A stretch of DNA of 64,000 bases from Companilactobacillus allii (GTDB lineage Bacteria > Bacillota > Bacilli > Lactobacillales > Lactobacillaceae). Positions 34,750 to 43,132 of the stretch are shown here, piece after piece (within the stretch, counting starts at the first letter, position 1; each line of letters starts with the position of its first letter). The stretch is from positions 2,408,053 through 2,472,052 of the forward strand of contig NZ_CP019323.1 in assembly GCF_001971585.1 (NCBI RefSeq), read 5' to 3'. Under the pieces are notes generated by a model. That model searched no databases. It saw nothing but the letters and a program-made list of their open reading frames with translations, and had not been told where the DNA came from. The translations under genes were made by a program, and so were the position numbers.

Positions 34750-36459
34750 ATGAAAGAGTTACTGAAATCATTAGATAAGTTAAACAAAATATACGATCAA
34801 TTTGAGCTATTGAATTTCCGCGCTCATAAAGTTTTACCACTCACCTTTAACAAGGAAGATTCCAAAGAGTTATTGCGTCAAAATAAGCGACTTTACTTTA
34901 GTTATTCATATTTAAACAAGGAAAAAATACGACTGACCAATCATATTCTTTCACAGACAGTCAATCTAAAAGATCCTCTTTTTAAACAAAATAAAATGCT
35001 TCATCCAAAGTTAATCGATAAAGCATTAAAGCTGAAGAACATTGATCAATCACATGACAAGGACACTTTGGAGATTCCAAATAGAAATCGTAAAATCAAT
35101 AAATTAAAACAATTGATTGCCATGATTCAGGATGAGGATATTGGATTATGTCAAAATTACTTAACTCAAATGAATGTTCTTATTTATCAAAGTAAACCAC
35201 ATTTATTTGACGAAAGACAAAAGCCATATCAATCACAAGAATTATTACAAAATATAGATTTTAGAACCAAAATCATGCAATTTGATTACGACAGATACTT
35301 ATTTGAAGAATTCACACCTGAAGACTTCTTGGATTATTTAATCTTCAAAAAGGTTCAACGACATACTACTTATATCCGTTCTTATGATGCAAAGGAACTG
35401 ATACCTGAGGCTTCTGACTCTGGATTCTCTGGTATTGCATATGAGATAGAAATTGACGGAATTCGTGAATGCTATGTTACTTTCAAAGGTACAGAGGCAG
35501 ATATGGATTACACGCAACGGTCTCGTAGTAAGCGACTGGAGAAGTTCTTACTTGAAGGTTTCAAAGATTGGAATTATAACGTTAATGCCATATTAGTCGG
35601 CAATGACACTGAGAATCGTCAAATGTTTGCTGCTAGAGACTTTATCAAGTATATCCAAGATAATATTCAAGATAAATGTGCTCTGTATGGATTGGGTCAC
35701 TCTCTAGGAGGACATTTTGTTCAGACTCTACAACTTACCGATGATTGCTTCAAAGCGGGCTACACGCTTAATTCTGCCCCAATAAACTTGAAGCAAGTTA
35801 AGTTGATACAGCCTGATTTATTCGATACTGATACTTGGGATAAATTATTGAAACTTACTGCAGATAAGACAACTAATATGTCGCCTAATAATGAAATAAA
35901 GCGCTTATTACCTCGTGAATATCCTGAAATAATCAATGAAAGTTTTGAACAAGATTTGACACAAGTATTTTACGAGATACCTTCTACCATTTGGCTTGGT
36001 AAAAAACTAGAGTATAACTTGAACAATTGGAAGTATCCTTTTAAGAATCATTTGGCTTCGTATTTAAGTAATGACGAGATTTATTCTTATCAACACTTTT
36101 TTGAACAACTCTTTGCATTTTTGCAAGATTCAACAACTGGACCTCAATTGATGCGTAATACATTAGGATTCATTCGTGCCAGAGTTAAGATATTGCATGA
36201 GGATATAGAAAAGCCTGAAACTTCCGACTTTTTCTACGATTACTCCAATTATCTGTATCAATCTGGAATTTTCTTAGATCAACCACAACAGCTCACAGAG
36301 AAATTCAATCAAGAACCCAACACAATGTGGAAATCATCACGCCTTGAGTGGCCATTTATAAAGAGTCTCAATATGGATATGATGGAATTATCCGTTTATT
36401 TTCATATCATTTCAGGAGTCAAGTATTTCTTGAATAGAAAACCTAATGTAATTGACTAA
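34750..36459 (+). CDS. Large alpha/beta-hydrolase-like protein with GHSLGG lipase motif, function unknown
   Basis: 569 aa, behind AAGAGGTGATTTT. The nucleophile elbow GLGHSLGGHFVQ (about residues 314-325) follows FSGIAYEIEIDGIRECYVTFKGTEADMDYTQ, the strand pattern of class 3-type lipases. The first ~180 residues are helical and charged without a signal peptide or membrane segment. A His in NHLASYLSNDE or later could complete the triad. It resembles the lipase-like domains of uncharacterised Firmicutes proteins. A cytoplasmic phospholipase or esterase is a guess. It is followed at 66 nt by a TMEM175-like gene. Confidence 0.7.
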   Translation: MKELLKSLDKLNKIYDQFELLNFRAHKVLPLTFNKEDSKELLRQNKRLYFSYSYLNKEKIRLTNHILSQTVNLKDPLFKQNKMLHPKLIDKALKLKNIDQSHDKDTLEIPNRNRKINKLKQLIAMIQDEDIGLCQNYLTQMNVLIYQSKPHLFDERQKPYQSQELLQNIDFRTKIMQFDYDRYLFEEFTPEDFLDYLIFKKVQRHTTYIRSYDAKELIPEASDSGFSGIAYEIEIDGIRECYVTFKGTEADMDYTQRSRSKRLEKFLLEGFKDWNYNVNAILVGNDTENRQMFAARDFIKYIQDNIQDKCALYGLGHSLGGHFVQTLQLTDDCFKAGYTLNSAPINLKQVKLIQPDLFDTDTWDKLLKLTADKTTNMSPNNEIKRLLPREYPEIINESFEQDLTQVFYEIPSTIWLGKKLEYNLNNWKYPFKNHLASYLSNDEIYSYQHFFEQLFAFLQDSTTGPQLMRNTLGFIRARVKILHEDIEKPETSDFFYDYSNYLYQSGIFLDQPQQLTEKFNQEPNTMWKSSRLEWPFIKSLNMDMMELSVYFHIISGVKYFLNRKPNVID

Positions 36460-36473
36460 ATCTTCTTCCTATT

Positions 36474-36527
36474 AGAGGAACACTTCTTTATACTTGAAAT
36501 ATTATTTCAAAAGGGAAGTGTTTCTTT
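36474..36527 (+). promoter_or_regulatory. Hairpin covering the ribosome binding site and start of the TMEM175-like gene
   Basis: AGAGGAACACTTC (36474-36486) pairs with GAAGTGTTTCTTT (36515-36527), 13 pairs including two G-U, with the TTG start at 36526 inside the stem. A second hairpin TTGAAAT/ATTTCAA (36494-36510) lies within, and the SD-like AAAGGG (36510-36514) is between. The start site would be hidden when folded. A weak terminator for the preceding gene is the alternative. Confidence 0.5.
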
Positions 36528-37122
36528 GAATAAATCACGAGTTGAAGCATTTACGGATGCAGTACTTGCAATTATTTTGACCATCATGATTCTAGAATTC
36601 AAAACACCAGAATCATTTGAATTAAAAGCAATCACTTTACAAATACCATACTTGATTTCTTATGCAGTAGGATATTTGTTCATAGGTGTAGCTTGGTATA
36701 ATCATCACTATATGTTTTCTAAAACAAAACTAGTAACCAAAAGGATTTATTGGGCAAATAATTTCTGGATGTTTTCAACTTCATTTTTACCTGTAGCAAC
36801 TTCATGGATTGGTGAAGATTTGAATGCTCAGGGACCACAAATTTTTTATGCCATTATTTATACTATCTGGTCAGCTTCTTATATCCTACTTAGTTATCTA
36901 ATTGCCAAAGATAATGATGAACAGGGCTACAAAAATGTGGCTAAAAGTATTCGGCAAATGAAAATCTATCGATATTTAACCAATTGGAAATATTTGCTTA
37001 TCCAAACAATAGTTTTAATTATTATTTTAATATACTTACCAGTATTACAAATCGTACTGGTTCTGTGGCAAATAATCTTTATTGGTTCACGGACTAATCC
37101 CGATAGCGATAAATTATTCTAA
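36526..37122 (+). CDS. TMEM175/DUF1211-family potassium channel-like membrane protein
   Basis: 198 aa, starting at TTG 36526 with AAAAGGGAAG upstream. The N-terminal signature RVEAFTDAVLAIILTIMILEFKTP matches the RxxxFSDxxxAIxxTLLxLE motif of bacterial TMEM175 K+ channels. About six membrane segments follow, with FIGVAWYNHHYMF in TM3. Bacterial members are tetrameric K+-permeable channels. There is no partner gene; its start is folded in a hairpin. Confidence 0.88.
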   Translation: MNKSRVEAFTDAVLAIILTIMILEFKTPESFELKAITLQIPYLISYAVGYLFIGVAWYNHHYMFSKTKLVTKRIYWANNFWMFSTSFLPVATSWIGEDLNAQGPQIFYAIIYTIWSASYILLSYLIAKDNDEQGYKNVAKSIRQMKIYRYLTNWKYLLIQTIVLIIILIYLPVLQIVLVLWQIIFIGSRTNPDSDKLF

Positions 37123-37129
37123 AAAAAAA

Positions 37130-37171
37130 TAAAGAATCCCGGATTTATATATCCAGAATTCTTTATTTTTT
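37130..37171. terminator. Bidirectional terminator between TMEM175-like gene and DUF4430 gene
   Basis: AATAAAGAATCCCGGAT and ATCCAGAATTCTTTATT are imperfect complementary arms, with A-runs before and a T-run (TTTTTTT) after, working for both convergent genes. Confidence 0.8.
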
Positions 37172-37186
37172 TACTTAATATTCAAT

Positions 37187-37549
37187 CTATTTCTTAGAAA
37201 GTGTAAATGTAATCTTGTCGTTATTAGCAACTTTTACCTTAGATGCCTTCTTTGTTTCTTTCTTGCCATTGATCTTATATGTCCATTTTTGGTTCTTTCC
37301 AGCTTTACAGTTGTCAATTGAAGTTATCATTGAATCTTTTTCTTTAACTGTCCAAGCTTTCTTTAATCCAGCGAGAACTGTTGTATTTTTACTGAGCTTG
37401 CAAGTCTTCTTAGCGACCTGTTTGCTACCATCTTTTACAGTATAAGTTACTGAAACCTTATCAGTAGCAGCATTGGCTGTAGTTAATGGTGCGGCTAGAC
37501 CAACTAATAATGCTAGTGCGAATACAATCGCTATTAATCTTTTTTTCAT
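37187..37549 (-). CDS. Secreted DUF4430 protein, second copy
   Basis: 120 aa behind AGGAGG. The signal peptide (about 1-27, ending ANA-A) is followed by KVSVTYTVKDGSKQVAKKTC, a TVLAGLKKAWTVKEKDSMITS segment, KWTYKINGKKETKKA and DKITFTLSKK, aligning end to end with the DUF4430 protein at 30.3 kb. Unlike that copy it has two cysteines (KKTCKL and IDNCKAG), possibly a disulfide. It is monocistronic, 7 kb from the ECF genes, and likely a duplicated extracellular binding protein. Confidence 0.8.
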   Translation of the reverse strand: MKKRLIAIVFALALLVGLAAPLTTANAATDKVSVTYTVKDGSKQVAKKTCKLSKNTTVLAGLKKAWTVKEKDSMITSIDNCKAGKNQKWTYKINGKKETKKASKVKVANNDKITFTLSKK

Positions 37550-37845
37550 TTGTAAATCCTCCTATAAATAGATAACTTACATACATCGCTGTATATAATT
37601 TATCTTTTTTGATTACAAAAAGAAGTATAAATATAATTTTTTTGTTTTTCAACGATTATGTTTAAACATGTTTCGTATGATGTTATTTATTTTACTTTAT
37701 AAAAGATTGTAAACCGTTGGTATACATAGATTTGTCACTGATCCATGGCAAGATTATCATCAAAATCAAAAGACAAATTGTACCTATTTTGGAATTTATA
37801 TCCTACTAAAAGCGAAAAATTGTGGGTCGTGACAAACTTCATTTC
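37550..37845. other. Intergenic region upstream of the second DUF4430 gene
   Basis: AT-rich, with no convincing gene. An ORF from ATG 37750 runs into the repeat but lacks a ribosome binding site. The DUF4430 promoter should lie here, on the minus strand. A palindromic repeat follows. Confidence 0.4.
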
Positions 37846-37965
37846 TGACGAAAACGTGCGCCAAAACACAATTTTCCCCATATAAGTCCAAAAACCGATA
37901 TTCACTTACGTGATTACCGGCTTTTGGACTTATAAACGAAAACTGAACGTATTTTGTCACACTCT
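37846..37965. repeat. Long palindromic repeat, copy E
   Basis: The left arm GACGAAAACGTGCGCCAAAA...TATAAGTCCAAAA pairs with the right arm TTTTGGACTTATAAACG...GTATTTTGTCACACTC. The inner loop is CCGATATTCACTTACGTGATTACCGG-like. Base changes in TAAGTCCAAAA and TTTTGGACTTA are compensated between arms, which supports selection on pairing. Its end overlaps the TAG stop of the TetR gene. Confidence 0.85.
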
Positions 37966-38572
37966 ATACACCAATCAACTGCATCAATAAGTGTATTTCA
38001 GATTCAGTAGCTTGTTTAACTTCATTATTTATAACTTTATTATTCTTCAAAACTAATTCATCATAGAGTGACTTTTGAATTATTGAAACTATAATACCAG
38101 TTGCATCTTCAAAATCACTTTTTACAATCTTGAGTTGACCAACAATTGTATCTAACTCTTTAGCCAACTTAGTTTGGACATTACCCAAAACCTCAATTAA
38201 CCAATCTGATTGACTGTCTGATAGTAAGGGACGTTCGCGGATAGTAATCATAAAGGAGCGATAGCTATCTTCATCCTCAAATATCAAGCAAATCCTCTCA
38301 TAAAGATTAATGATCTGTTTCTCAAGTTCTGGGACAGATTTAACCTCTGTAAACCAGTCATCAATTACTACAGTCCTGCTTTCAATACCTTGGTGAACGA
38401 TCGTATCCAATATTTCTCGCTTACCTTTAGGGAAGTAATAATACAATGAACCATCAGAGATTCCGACATCCCGACTGATCTCTCTAGTTGTAGTGGCCTC
38501 AAAACCTTGTTCAGAAAATAGCCCCTGTGCGACTTTTACTATCTTTTCTTTTTGAAGTTCGCTTTTTTCCAT
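37964..38572 (-). CDS. TetR/AcrR-family regulator, cotranscribed with mntH
   Basis: 202 aa. The HTH is at 10-55: KIVKVAQGLFSEQGFEATTT, then GISDGSLYYYFPKGKREIL. The C-terminal ligand domain is not assigned. It follows mntH by 12 nt, so one transcript. A near-perfect 16-bp palindrome upstream of mntH is the likely operator, giving autoregulation. A TetR partner for an Nramp gene is unusual, as MntR (DtxR family) is the common one. Confidence 0.88.
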   Translation of the reverse strand: MEKSELQKEKIVKVAQGLFSEQGFEATTTREISRDVGISDGSLYYYFPKGKREILDTIVHQGIESRTVVIDDWFTEVKSVPELEKQIINLYERICLIFEDEDSYRSFMITIRERPLLSDSQSDWLIEVLGNVQTKLAKELDTIVGQLKIVKSDFEDATGIIVSIIQKSLYDELVLKNNKVINNEVKQATESEIHLLMQLIGV

Positions 38573-38584
38573 TAGTTCACCTCA

Positions 38585-39976
38585 CTATGCTTCTACGATA
38601 GTTTGAACAATTAAATATACATTCAAAATTATCAAGACAATGGTTGCAAACCAAGCACAATACTTGACCCACTTCCTATTTTTGAACTGTCCCATTATCT
38701 TCTCATCACTCGTGAAAAGAACCAACGGGATAATCGCAAATGGTAAGGCAACACTTAAGAATACTTGTGAGAATGTAAGTAAATTCTCGATTTTTGCTTC
38801 ATTATCGTGATAATAAACAGCGAAAATCAAAACTGGGGTAACTGATAGAAGTCTTGTCAATAGACGCTGTGCCCACAAAGGCATCTTTAATCTAATGAAA
38901 CCTTCCATAATTATCTGACCTGAAAGTGTTCCTGTGATTGTTGAACTTTGACCTGATGACAATAAGGCAACGGCGAACAACATACTTAAGATTGGACTGG
39001 CAATAGCACCAACAACTTGTTTATTACTTAAGGCATTAAACAAATCAACGAAACGGCCAAGTTCACTATTTGTACCATAGAACAACGCAGCACCTAATAT
39101 CAAAAGCAAACTGTTAACAATAAATGCTAGGAACAATTGAATATTTGAATCAATTGTCGAAAATTTAATAGCTTTAGCAATATCTTTGTTATCTTCACGA
39201 TTAACTTTTCTAGTTTGGGAAATTGATGAACCTAAATACAAGTCATGAGGCATAACTGTAGCACCAACGATACCAAGGGACAAATATAACATTCCGTTAT
39301 TAGTAATAATACTGCTCTGTGGGAAATATCCATTGATAATCCCTGTAACACTTGGTTTTGCTAGGAATACTTCATATAAGAACACTAACAAAATAACTGA
39401 AACAAGTGTTGCGACAATTGCTTCAATCTTACGAAATCCTAACTTCATTAGTAGAAGCAGAATCAAAACATCAGCTGCTGTGATCAATATACCAACGATC
39501 AACGGTATGTTGAATAACAACTTAATAGCAATACCAGAACCGATGATCTCGGCAATATCAGTTGCCATAATAGCGAGTTCAGCTATTACCCAAAGAATCA
39601 ATCCACCAGTCTTAGAAGTCTTTTCTCTAGTTAACTGAGCTAGATCCTTCCCTGTTACAATTCCAAGTTTGGCTGCCATAGATTGCAACAACATAGCAAT
39701 CAAACTTGAGATAAGTACGACTGACAAAAGTGTGTATTTATATTGAGCACCACCGGCGATTGAAGTTATCCAGTTTCCTGGATCCATGTAACCCACAGCA
39801 ATCAAAATACCAGGACCAGTGTAAGTCATCAATGTTCTCCAGAAGCCAGCACCTTCTGGAACCTCAATACTACCATTGATCTCATCCAAACTCTTATTAT
39901 CTGCAGAACTAGAACTCACAAGCTTATTGCGCTTTGAAGTTGTTTCGTTCTCTTCTACATCACTACCATCATTCAT
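38585..39976 (-). CDS. mntH: Nramp-family divalent metal (Mn2+/Fe2+):H+ symporter
   Basis: 463 aa with 11 membrane segments. The TM1 metal-binding motif is [10 protein letters not shown] (Asp and Asn ligands) and the TM6 motif [13 protein letters not shown] (Met/His). The consensus transport motif region around [21 protein letters not shown] is present. The N-terminal 40 residues are a polar, Ser/Asn-rich extension. Lactobacilli use Mn2+ in place of superoxide dismutase, so these transporters are often multiple. AGAGG precedes the ATG. Confidence 0.94.
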   Translation of the reverse strand: MNDGSDVEENETTSKRNKLVSSSSADNKSLDEINGSIEVPEGAGFWRTLMTYTGPGILIAVGYMDPGNWITSIAGGAQYKYTLLSVVLISSLIAMLLQSMAAKLGIVTGKDLAQLTREKTSKTGGLILWVIAELAIMATDIAEIIGSGIAIKLLFNIPLIVGILITAADVLILLLLMKLGFRKIEAIVATLVSVILLVFLYEVFLAKPSVTGIINGYFPQSSIITNNGMLYLSLGIVGATVMPHDLYLGSSISQTRKVNREDNKDIAKAIKFSTIDSNIQLFLAFIVNSLLLILGAALFYGTNSELGRFVDLFNALSNKQVVGAIASPILSMLFAVALLSSGQSSTITGTLSGQIIMEGFIRLKMPLWAQRLLTRLLSVTPVLIFAVYYHDNEAKIENLLTFSQVFLSVALPFAIIPLVLFTSDEKIMGQFKNRKWVKYCAWFATIVLIILNVYLIVQTIVEA

Positions 39977-40119
39977 AGTAGTACCTCTTTTCTATTGATT
40001 TAGAAATTCGGCGATATATTATCATTTTATAACTTATGATGTTATCTCCGTATTTTTTACAGTTATTGAGCACACGATTAAGTCATACAGCACTTATAAT
40101 TTCAATAATAATGAATAAT

Positions 40120-40135
40120 TTGAGCGTGCGCTCAA
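40120..40135. promoter_or_regulatory. TTGAGCG-TG-CGCTCAA palindrome, likely TetR operator
   Basis: A 7-bp perfect inverted repeat with a 2-nt centre lies about 145 nt upstream of mntH, close to -10-like AT-rich sequence. The form is typical for TetR-family operators and the only TetR gene near is the one cotranscribed with mntH. Confidence 0.65.
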
Positions 40136-40174
40136 TTGACCATTGATATAGTATCATGATTTACAGAAAAAAAA

Positions 40175-40208
40175 AAACCATTTTCTTGTAAAACAACAAA
40201 ATGGTTTG
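40175..40208 (-). terminator. Terminator of the L,D-transpeptidase gene
   Basis: AAACCATTTT and AAAATGGTTT form a 10-bp stem; a run of A residues before it on the plus strand gives the U-run for minus-strand transcripts. Confidence 0.75.
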
Positions 40209-40229
40209 AATTATTTAAAAAAATTATGT

Positions 40230-40847
40230 CTATTTAACAACAACTTTCATTCCATCAGGAACAGAGGTATTGACCCACTTAGCATCGGGGATAGTCAATC
40301 TAACACAACCATGACTCGACCGTTCACCAAGCTTATGGGCTTCATTTTCATCATACTTACCTTCTTTATCTGTTGGCACACTGTGAAACAAGTAAACTCC
40401 CAAATCTTTGAAGGAAGTCCAGTAATTGGCACCTTCTTTTGATTCAGGATTGTAAAATGAATCGCCACGATTTTGAATATGAAAGACCCCTTTAGGCGTT
40501 GGTGATTCTTTCGTACCTGTAGCAGCATTCATAATATACAAGTTGCTGTCCTTACCATCCTTGATATATACCTTTTGATCCTCAATAGATACCTCAATAT
40601 AAGCATCTTTATACTTATCCAAATCTGGATAATCCTTCTTTTCAGATGGATGTTTCCATTGATTGAGTTTTTCTTTCTTAATGGCTAATTCTTTTTTATG
40701 TATTTTAGCTGCCTTTTGCTTTTCAATCCTTTGTTCAACCGCTACAGACTCAGCTTTTTTGGCATTAACTGAAATAATACCAAATCCAACAGCTATTAAA
40801 ACAACCACTCCTACAATTATAGAGATCGTCACATTCTTCTTTATCAT
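40230..40847 (-). CDS. L,D-transpeptidase (YkuD domain), membrane anchored
   Basis: The start is at ATG 40847 (MIKKNVTISII) with GGGGG 5 nt upstream; the GTG at 40859 precedes that site. 205 aa. One N-terminal membrane anchor (about 8-28) is followed by a charged Lys/Glu-rich coiled stretch (30-75) and the YkuD domain (about 85-205). The catalytic signature is HSVPTDK ... LGERSSHGCVRL, with Cys and His. It may crosslink peptidoglycan or attach proteins outside the membrane. It is monocistronic. Confidence 0.9.
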   Translation of the reverse strand: MIKKNVTISIIVGVVVLIAVGFGIISVNAKKAESVAVEQRIEKQKAAKIHKKELAIKKEKLNQWKHPSEKKDYPDLDKYKDAYIEVSIEDQKVYIKDGKDSNLYIMNAATGTKESPTPKGVFHIQNRGDSFYNPESKEGANYWTSFKDLGVYLFHSVPTDKEGKYDENEAHKLGERSSHGCVRLTIPDAKWVNTSVPDGMKVVVK

Positions 40848-40906
40848 AAAATCCCCCACGATTTCATGATACTATGCTTTATAACACGGCACAACATACT
40901 TTATAA

Positions 40907-40951
40907 TTAAAAAAATAATGCAGAATAAAGTTAATTTTATTTTGCATTATT
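40907..40951. terminator. Hairpin between pgi and the L,D-transpeptidase gene
   Basis: AATAATGCAGAATAAA and TTTATTTTGCATTATT form a near-complete stem. It lies upstream of the L,D-transpeptidase gene and downstream of the pgi terminator. Confidence 0.55.
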
Positions 40952-40957
40952 TGAACA

Positions 40958-40993
40958 AAAAAAGATGACAACCAATTGGAAGTCATCTTTTCG
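40958..40993 (-). terminator. Terminator of pgi
   Basis: AAAAAGATGAC and GTCATCTTTT flank an 11-nt loop. The A-run on the plus strand provides the U-run on the minus transcript, 16 nt after the pgi stop. Confidence 0.8.
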
Positions 40994-41008
40994 TATATTA
41001 TTTTAATT

Positions 41009-42349
41009 TTATAGTCTTTCGTTCAATTCCTTACCAAGCTTTTCAAATCCAGGCTTGCCAAGTAATGCGAACATGTTCTTCTTGTATGCTTCAACACCTG
41101 GTTGGTTAAATGGATTGATTCCATTTAAGTAACCTGAAACGCCAACAGCAATTTCAAAGAAGTAGATCAAATAACCCAATGAAGTTGCGTCTTGTTCTTG
41201 AATGTGAACGCTCATTACAGGAACGCCACCGTCAGTATGAGCAAGTACAACACCTTCGTAAGCACGCTTGTTTACGTAGTCCATTGATTTACCTTCAAGA
41301 TAGCCAAGACCATCAAGATCTTCTTTTTCACTAGGAATTTCCATTTCAAAACGAGGCTTGTCGATGATAACAACTGTTTCCATCAAGTTACGACGTCCTT
41401 CTTGGATGTATTGGCCTAATGAGTGAAGGTCAGTTGAGAAGTTAGCTGATGATGGGTAGATACCCTTTTGGTCTTTACCTTCAGATTCACCCATCAATTG
41501 CTTCCACCATTCACCGAAGTATTGTAGGTTTGGCTCGTAGTTCTCAAGCAATTCTGTTGTATAACCTTTACGATACAAGATGTTTCTTAGTGCTGCATAC
41601 TTGTATGCGTCATTTTTTGTCAAATCAGAACTTGAAAAGTCAGTACGTGCTTTGGCAGCACCTTCCATTAACTTATCAATATCAATTCCTGCAACGGCGA
41701 TTGGTAGTAAACCAACGGCTGTAAGAACTGAGAAACGACCACCGATATCGTCAGGAACAACGAATTCTTCATAGCCTTCAGCGTCTGATTCAGTCTTCAA
41801 AGCACCTTTTGCACGATCAGTTGTAGCATAGATACGGCCTTTGGCAGCTTTTTCACCATACTTTTCAACTAACTTAGCCTTCAAAATACGGAAAGCAATT
41901 GAAGGTTCTGTAGTTGTTCCTGATTTTGAAATAACGTTGATACTAAAGTCACGATCACCAATAACTTCAAGCAAATCAGCAAGATAGTTTGGAGAAATTG
42001 AATTACCTGCAAAGTAAACTTCTGGAACATCTTTGTTATTTTTAACGTTATAGAATGATGAACTTAGAAAATCAATAGCAGCACGGGCACCTAAGTAAGA
42101 TCCACCAATACCGATTCCAATAAATACTTCTGAATCAGATTGAATCTTTTTAGCAGCCTTTTTAATGCGTGAAAACTCATCTTTATCGTAATCAACTGGA
42201 AGGTCGATGAAACCACGGAAGTCAGCACCGGCACCGGTACCCTTACGTAGTTCATCATCAGCAGCAGTTACAAGATTTTGCATTTCGCCGAGTTCGTTAT
42301 CTTGAACAAACTTACTTAATTTTGAATCATCAAATTTAATATGTGTCAT
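41009..42349 (-). CDS. pgi: Glucose-6-phosphate isomerase
   Basis: 446 aa, the Gram-positive size. The phosphosugar-binding SIS motifs are [20 protein letters not shown] and [20 protein letters not shown]. The catalytic Glu lies in [10 protein letters not shown] and the C-terminal Lys region is [19 protein letters not shown]. It interconverts glucose-6-P and fructose-6-P in glycolysis. It has its own terminator and a GGAGGAGAG ribosome binding site, consistent with strong monocistronic expression. Confidence 0.96.
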   Translation of the reverse strand: MTHIKFDDSKLSKFVQDNELGEMQNLVTAADDELRKGTGAGADFRGFIDLPVDYDKDEFSRIKKAAKKIQSDSEVFIGIGIGGSYLGARAAIDFLSSSFYNVKNNKDVPEVYFAGNSISPNYLADLLEVIGDRDFSINVISKSGTTTEPSIAFRILKAKLVEKYGEKAAKGRIYATTDRAKGALKTESDAEGYEEFVVPDDIGGRFSVLTAVGLLPIAVAGIDIDKLMEGAAKARTDFSSSDLTKNDAYKYAALRNILYRKGYTTELLENYEPNLQYFGEWWKQLMGESEGKDQKGIYPSSANFSTDLHSLGQYIQEGRRNLMETVVIIDKPRFEMEIPSEKEDLDGLGYLEGKSMDYVNKRAYEGVVLAHTDGGVPVMSVHIQEQDATSLGYLIYFFEIAVGVSGYLNGINPFNQPGVEAYKKNMFALLGKPGFEKLGKELNERL

Positions 42350-42400
42350 TTTCTCTCCTCCATTTATCCTAAATCTAGATTATCATTCTCAATGAAAATT

Positions 42401-43030
42401 TCAAATCTTTATGCGATTTTTCAGCCAATTTCCGACAAAATATATCAAATAACCGACAGCGGTTCCAACAGTGTTCAAAATAACGTCATCAATATCAGTT
42501 ACTCCAGTGTTTAAAATAAATTGGAATCCTTCAATTGAAGTGGATATCAAAGCCCCTATTAATACGACTTTGAAAAATTTTCGGTCTTTTTTGCCTAATG
42601 CTGGAATGAAAAATCCCATTGGTACGAACCATATAATATTACCATATAAATTATAAAAGAAATCAATCAAAGACTTGGCATTTAGTAATTTTAATATCTG
42701 AACTAAAGGTACAGTATTGATCTGTGATAGCGGTCGATGCCAGTAGAACTTAAAATCCCATAAGAAATATCCATCCCGAAATACTGTTAATGCAAAAAGC
42801 AAGAATACATAAAAGGCGAATACCGTTACCCAGAATTCATGAGTAAAACTTGTCTTCTTATGTTTCCACTTAATCCAAATAAGTCTTAATATAATGAAGA
42901 AAAGCGTGTACAATATAGCTTTATCAGCACCATAAAAGGACAAGCGTATTAACGGGAAATGATTTATTCTTGTGGCATATTGGTTCGATACGTAATTGTA
43001 TAACGGTCCCAAAAATATCATTTTTCTCAT
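42401..43030 (-). CDS. VanZ-like membrane protein
   Basis: 209 aa with about five membrane segments. The VanZ pattern is seen in the second half: NLYGNIIWFVPMGFFIPAL and STSIEGFQFILNTGVTDIDDVILNTVGTAVGY. VanZ proteins give low teicoplanin resistance in enterococci; the role in lactobacilli is unknown, probably envelope-related. It lies between pgi and an LTA synthase gene. A second ATG three codons in is an equally possible start. Confidence 0.88.
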   Translation of the reverse strand: MRKMIFLGPLYNYVSNQYATRINHFPLIRLSFYGADKAILYTLFFIILRLIWIKWKHKKTSFTHEFWVTVFAFYVFLLFALTVFRDGYFLWDFKFYWHRPLSQINTVPLVQILKLLNAKSLIDFFYNLYGNIIWFVPMGFFIPALGKKDRKFFKVVLIGALISTSIEGFQFILNTGVTDIDDVILNTVGTAVGYLIYFVGNWLKNRIKI

Positions 43031-43132
43031 TCTTTCCCACTTTTTACTTAATACGTATTATACTAACAATTAAGCAATTTATTTAGAACAAATTAGATTT
43101 ATTATAGAAATTTTACAAATAAGGGATTTTTT

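Noticed and set aside
37750-37890. ORF of about 46 codons running into repeat copy E
   Set aside because: No ribosome binding site, and half of it is repeat sequence.
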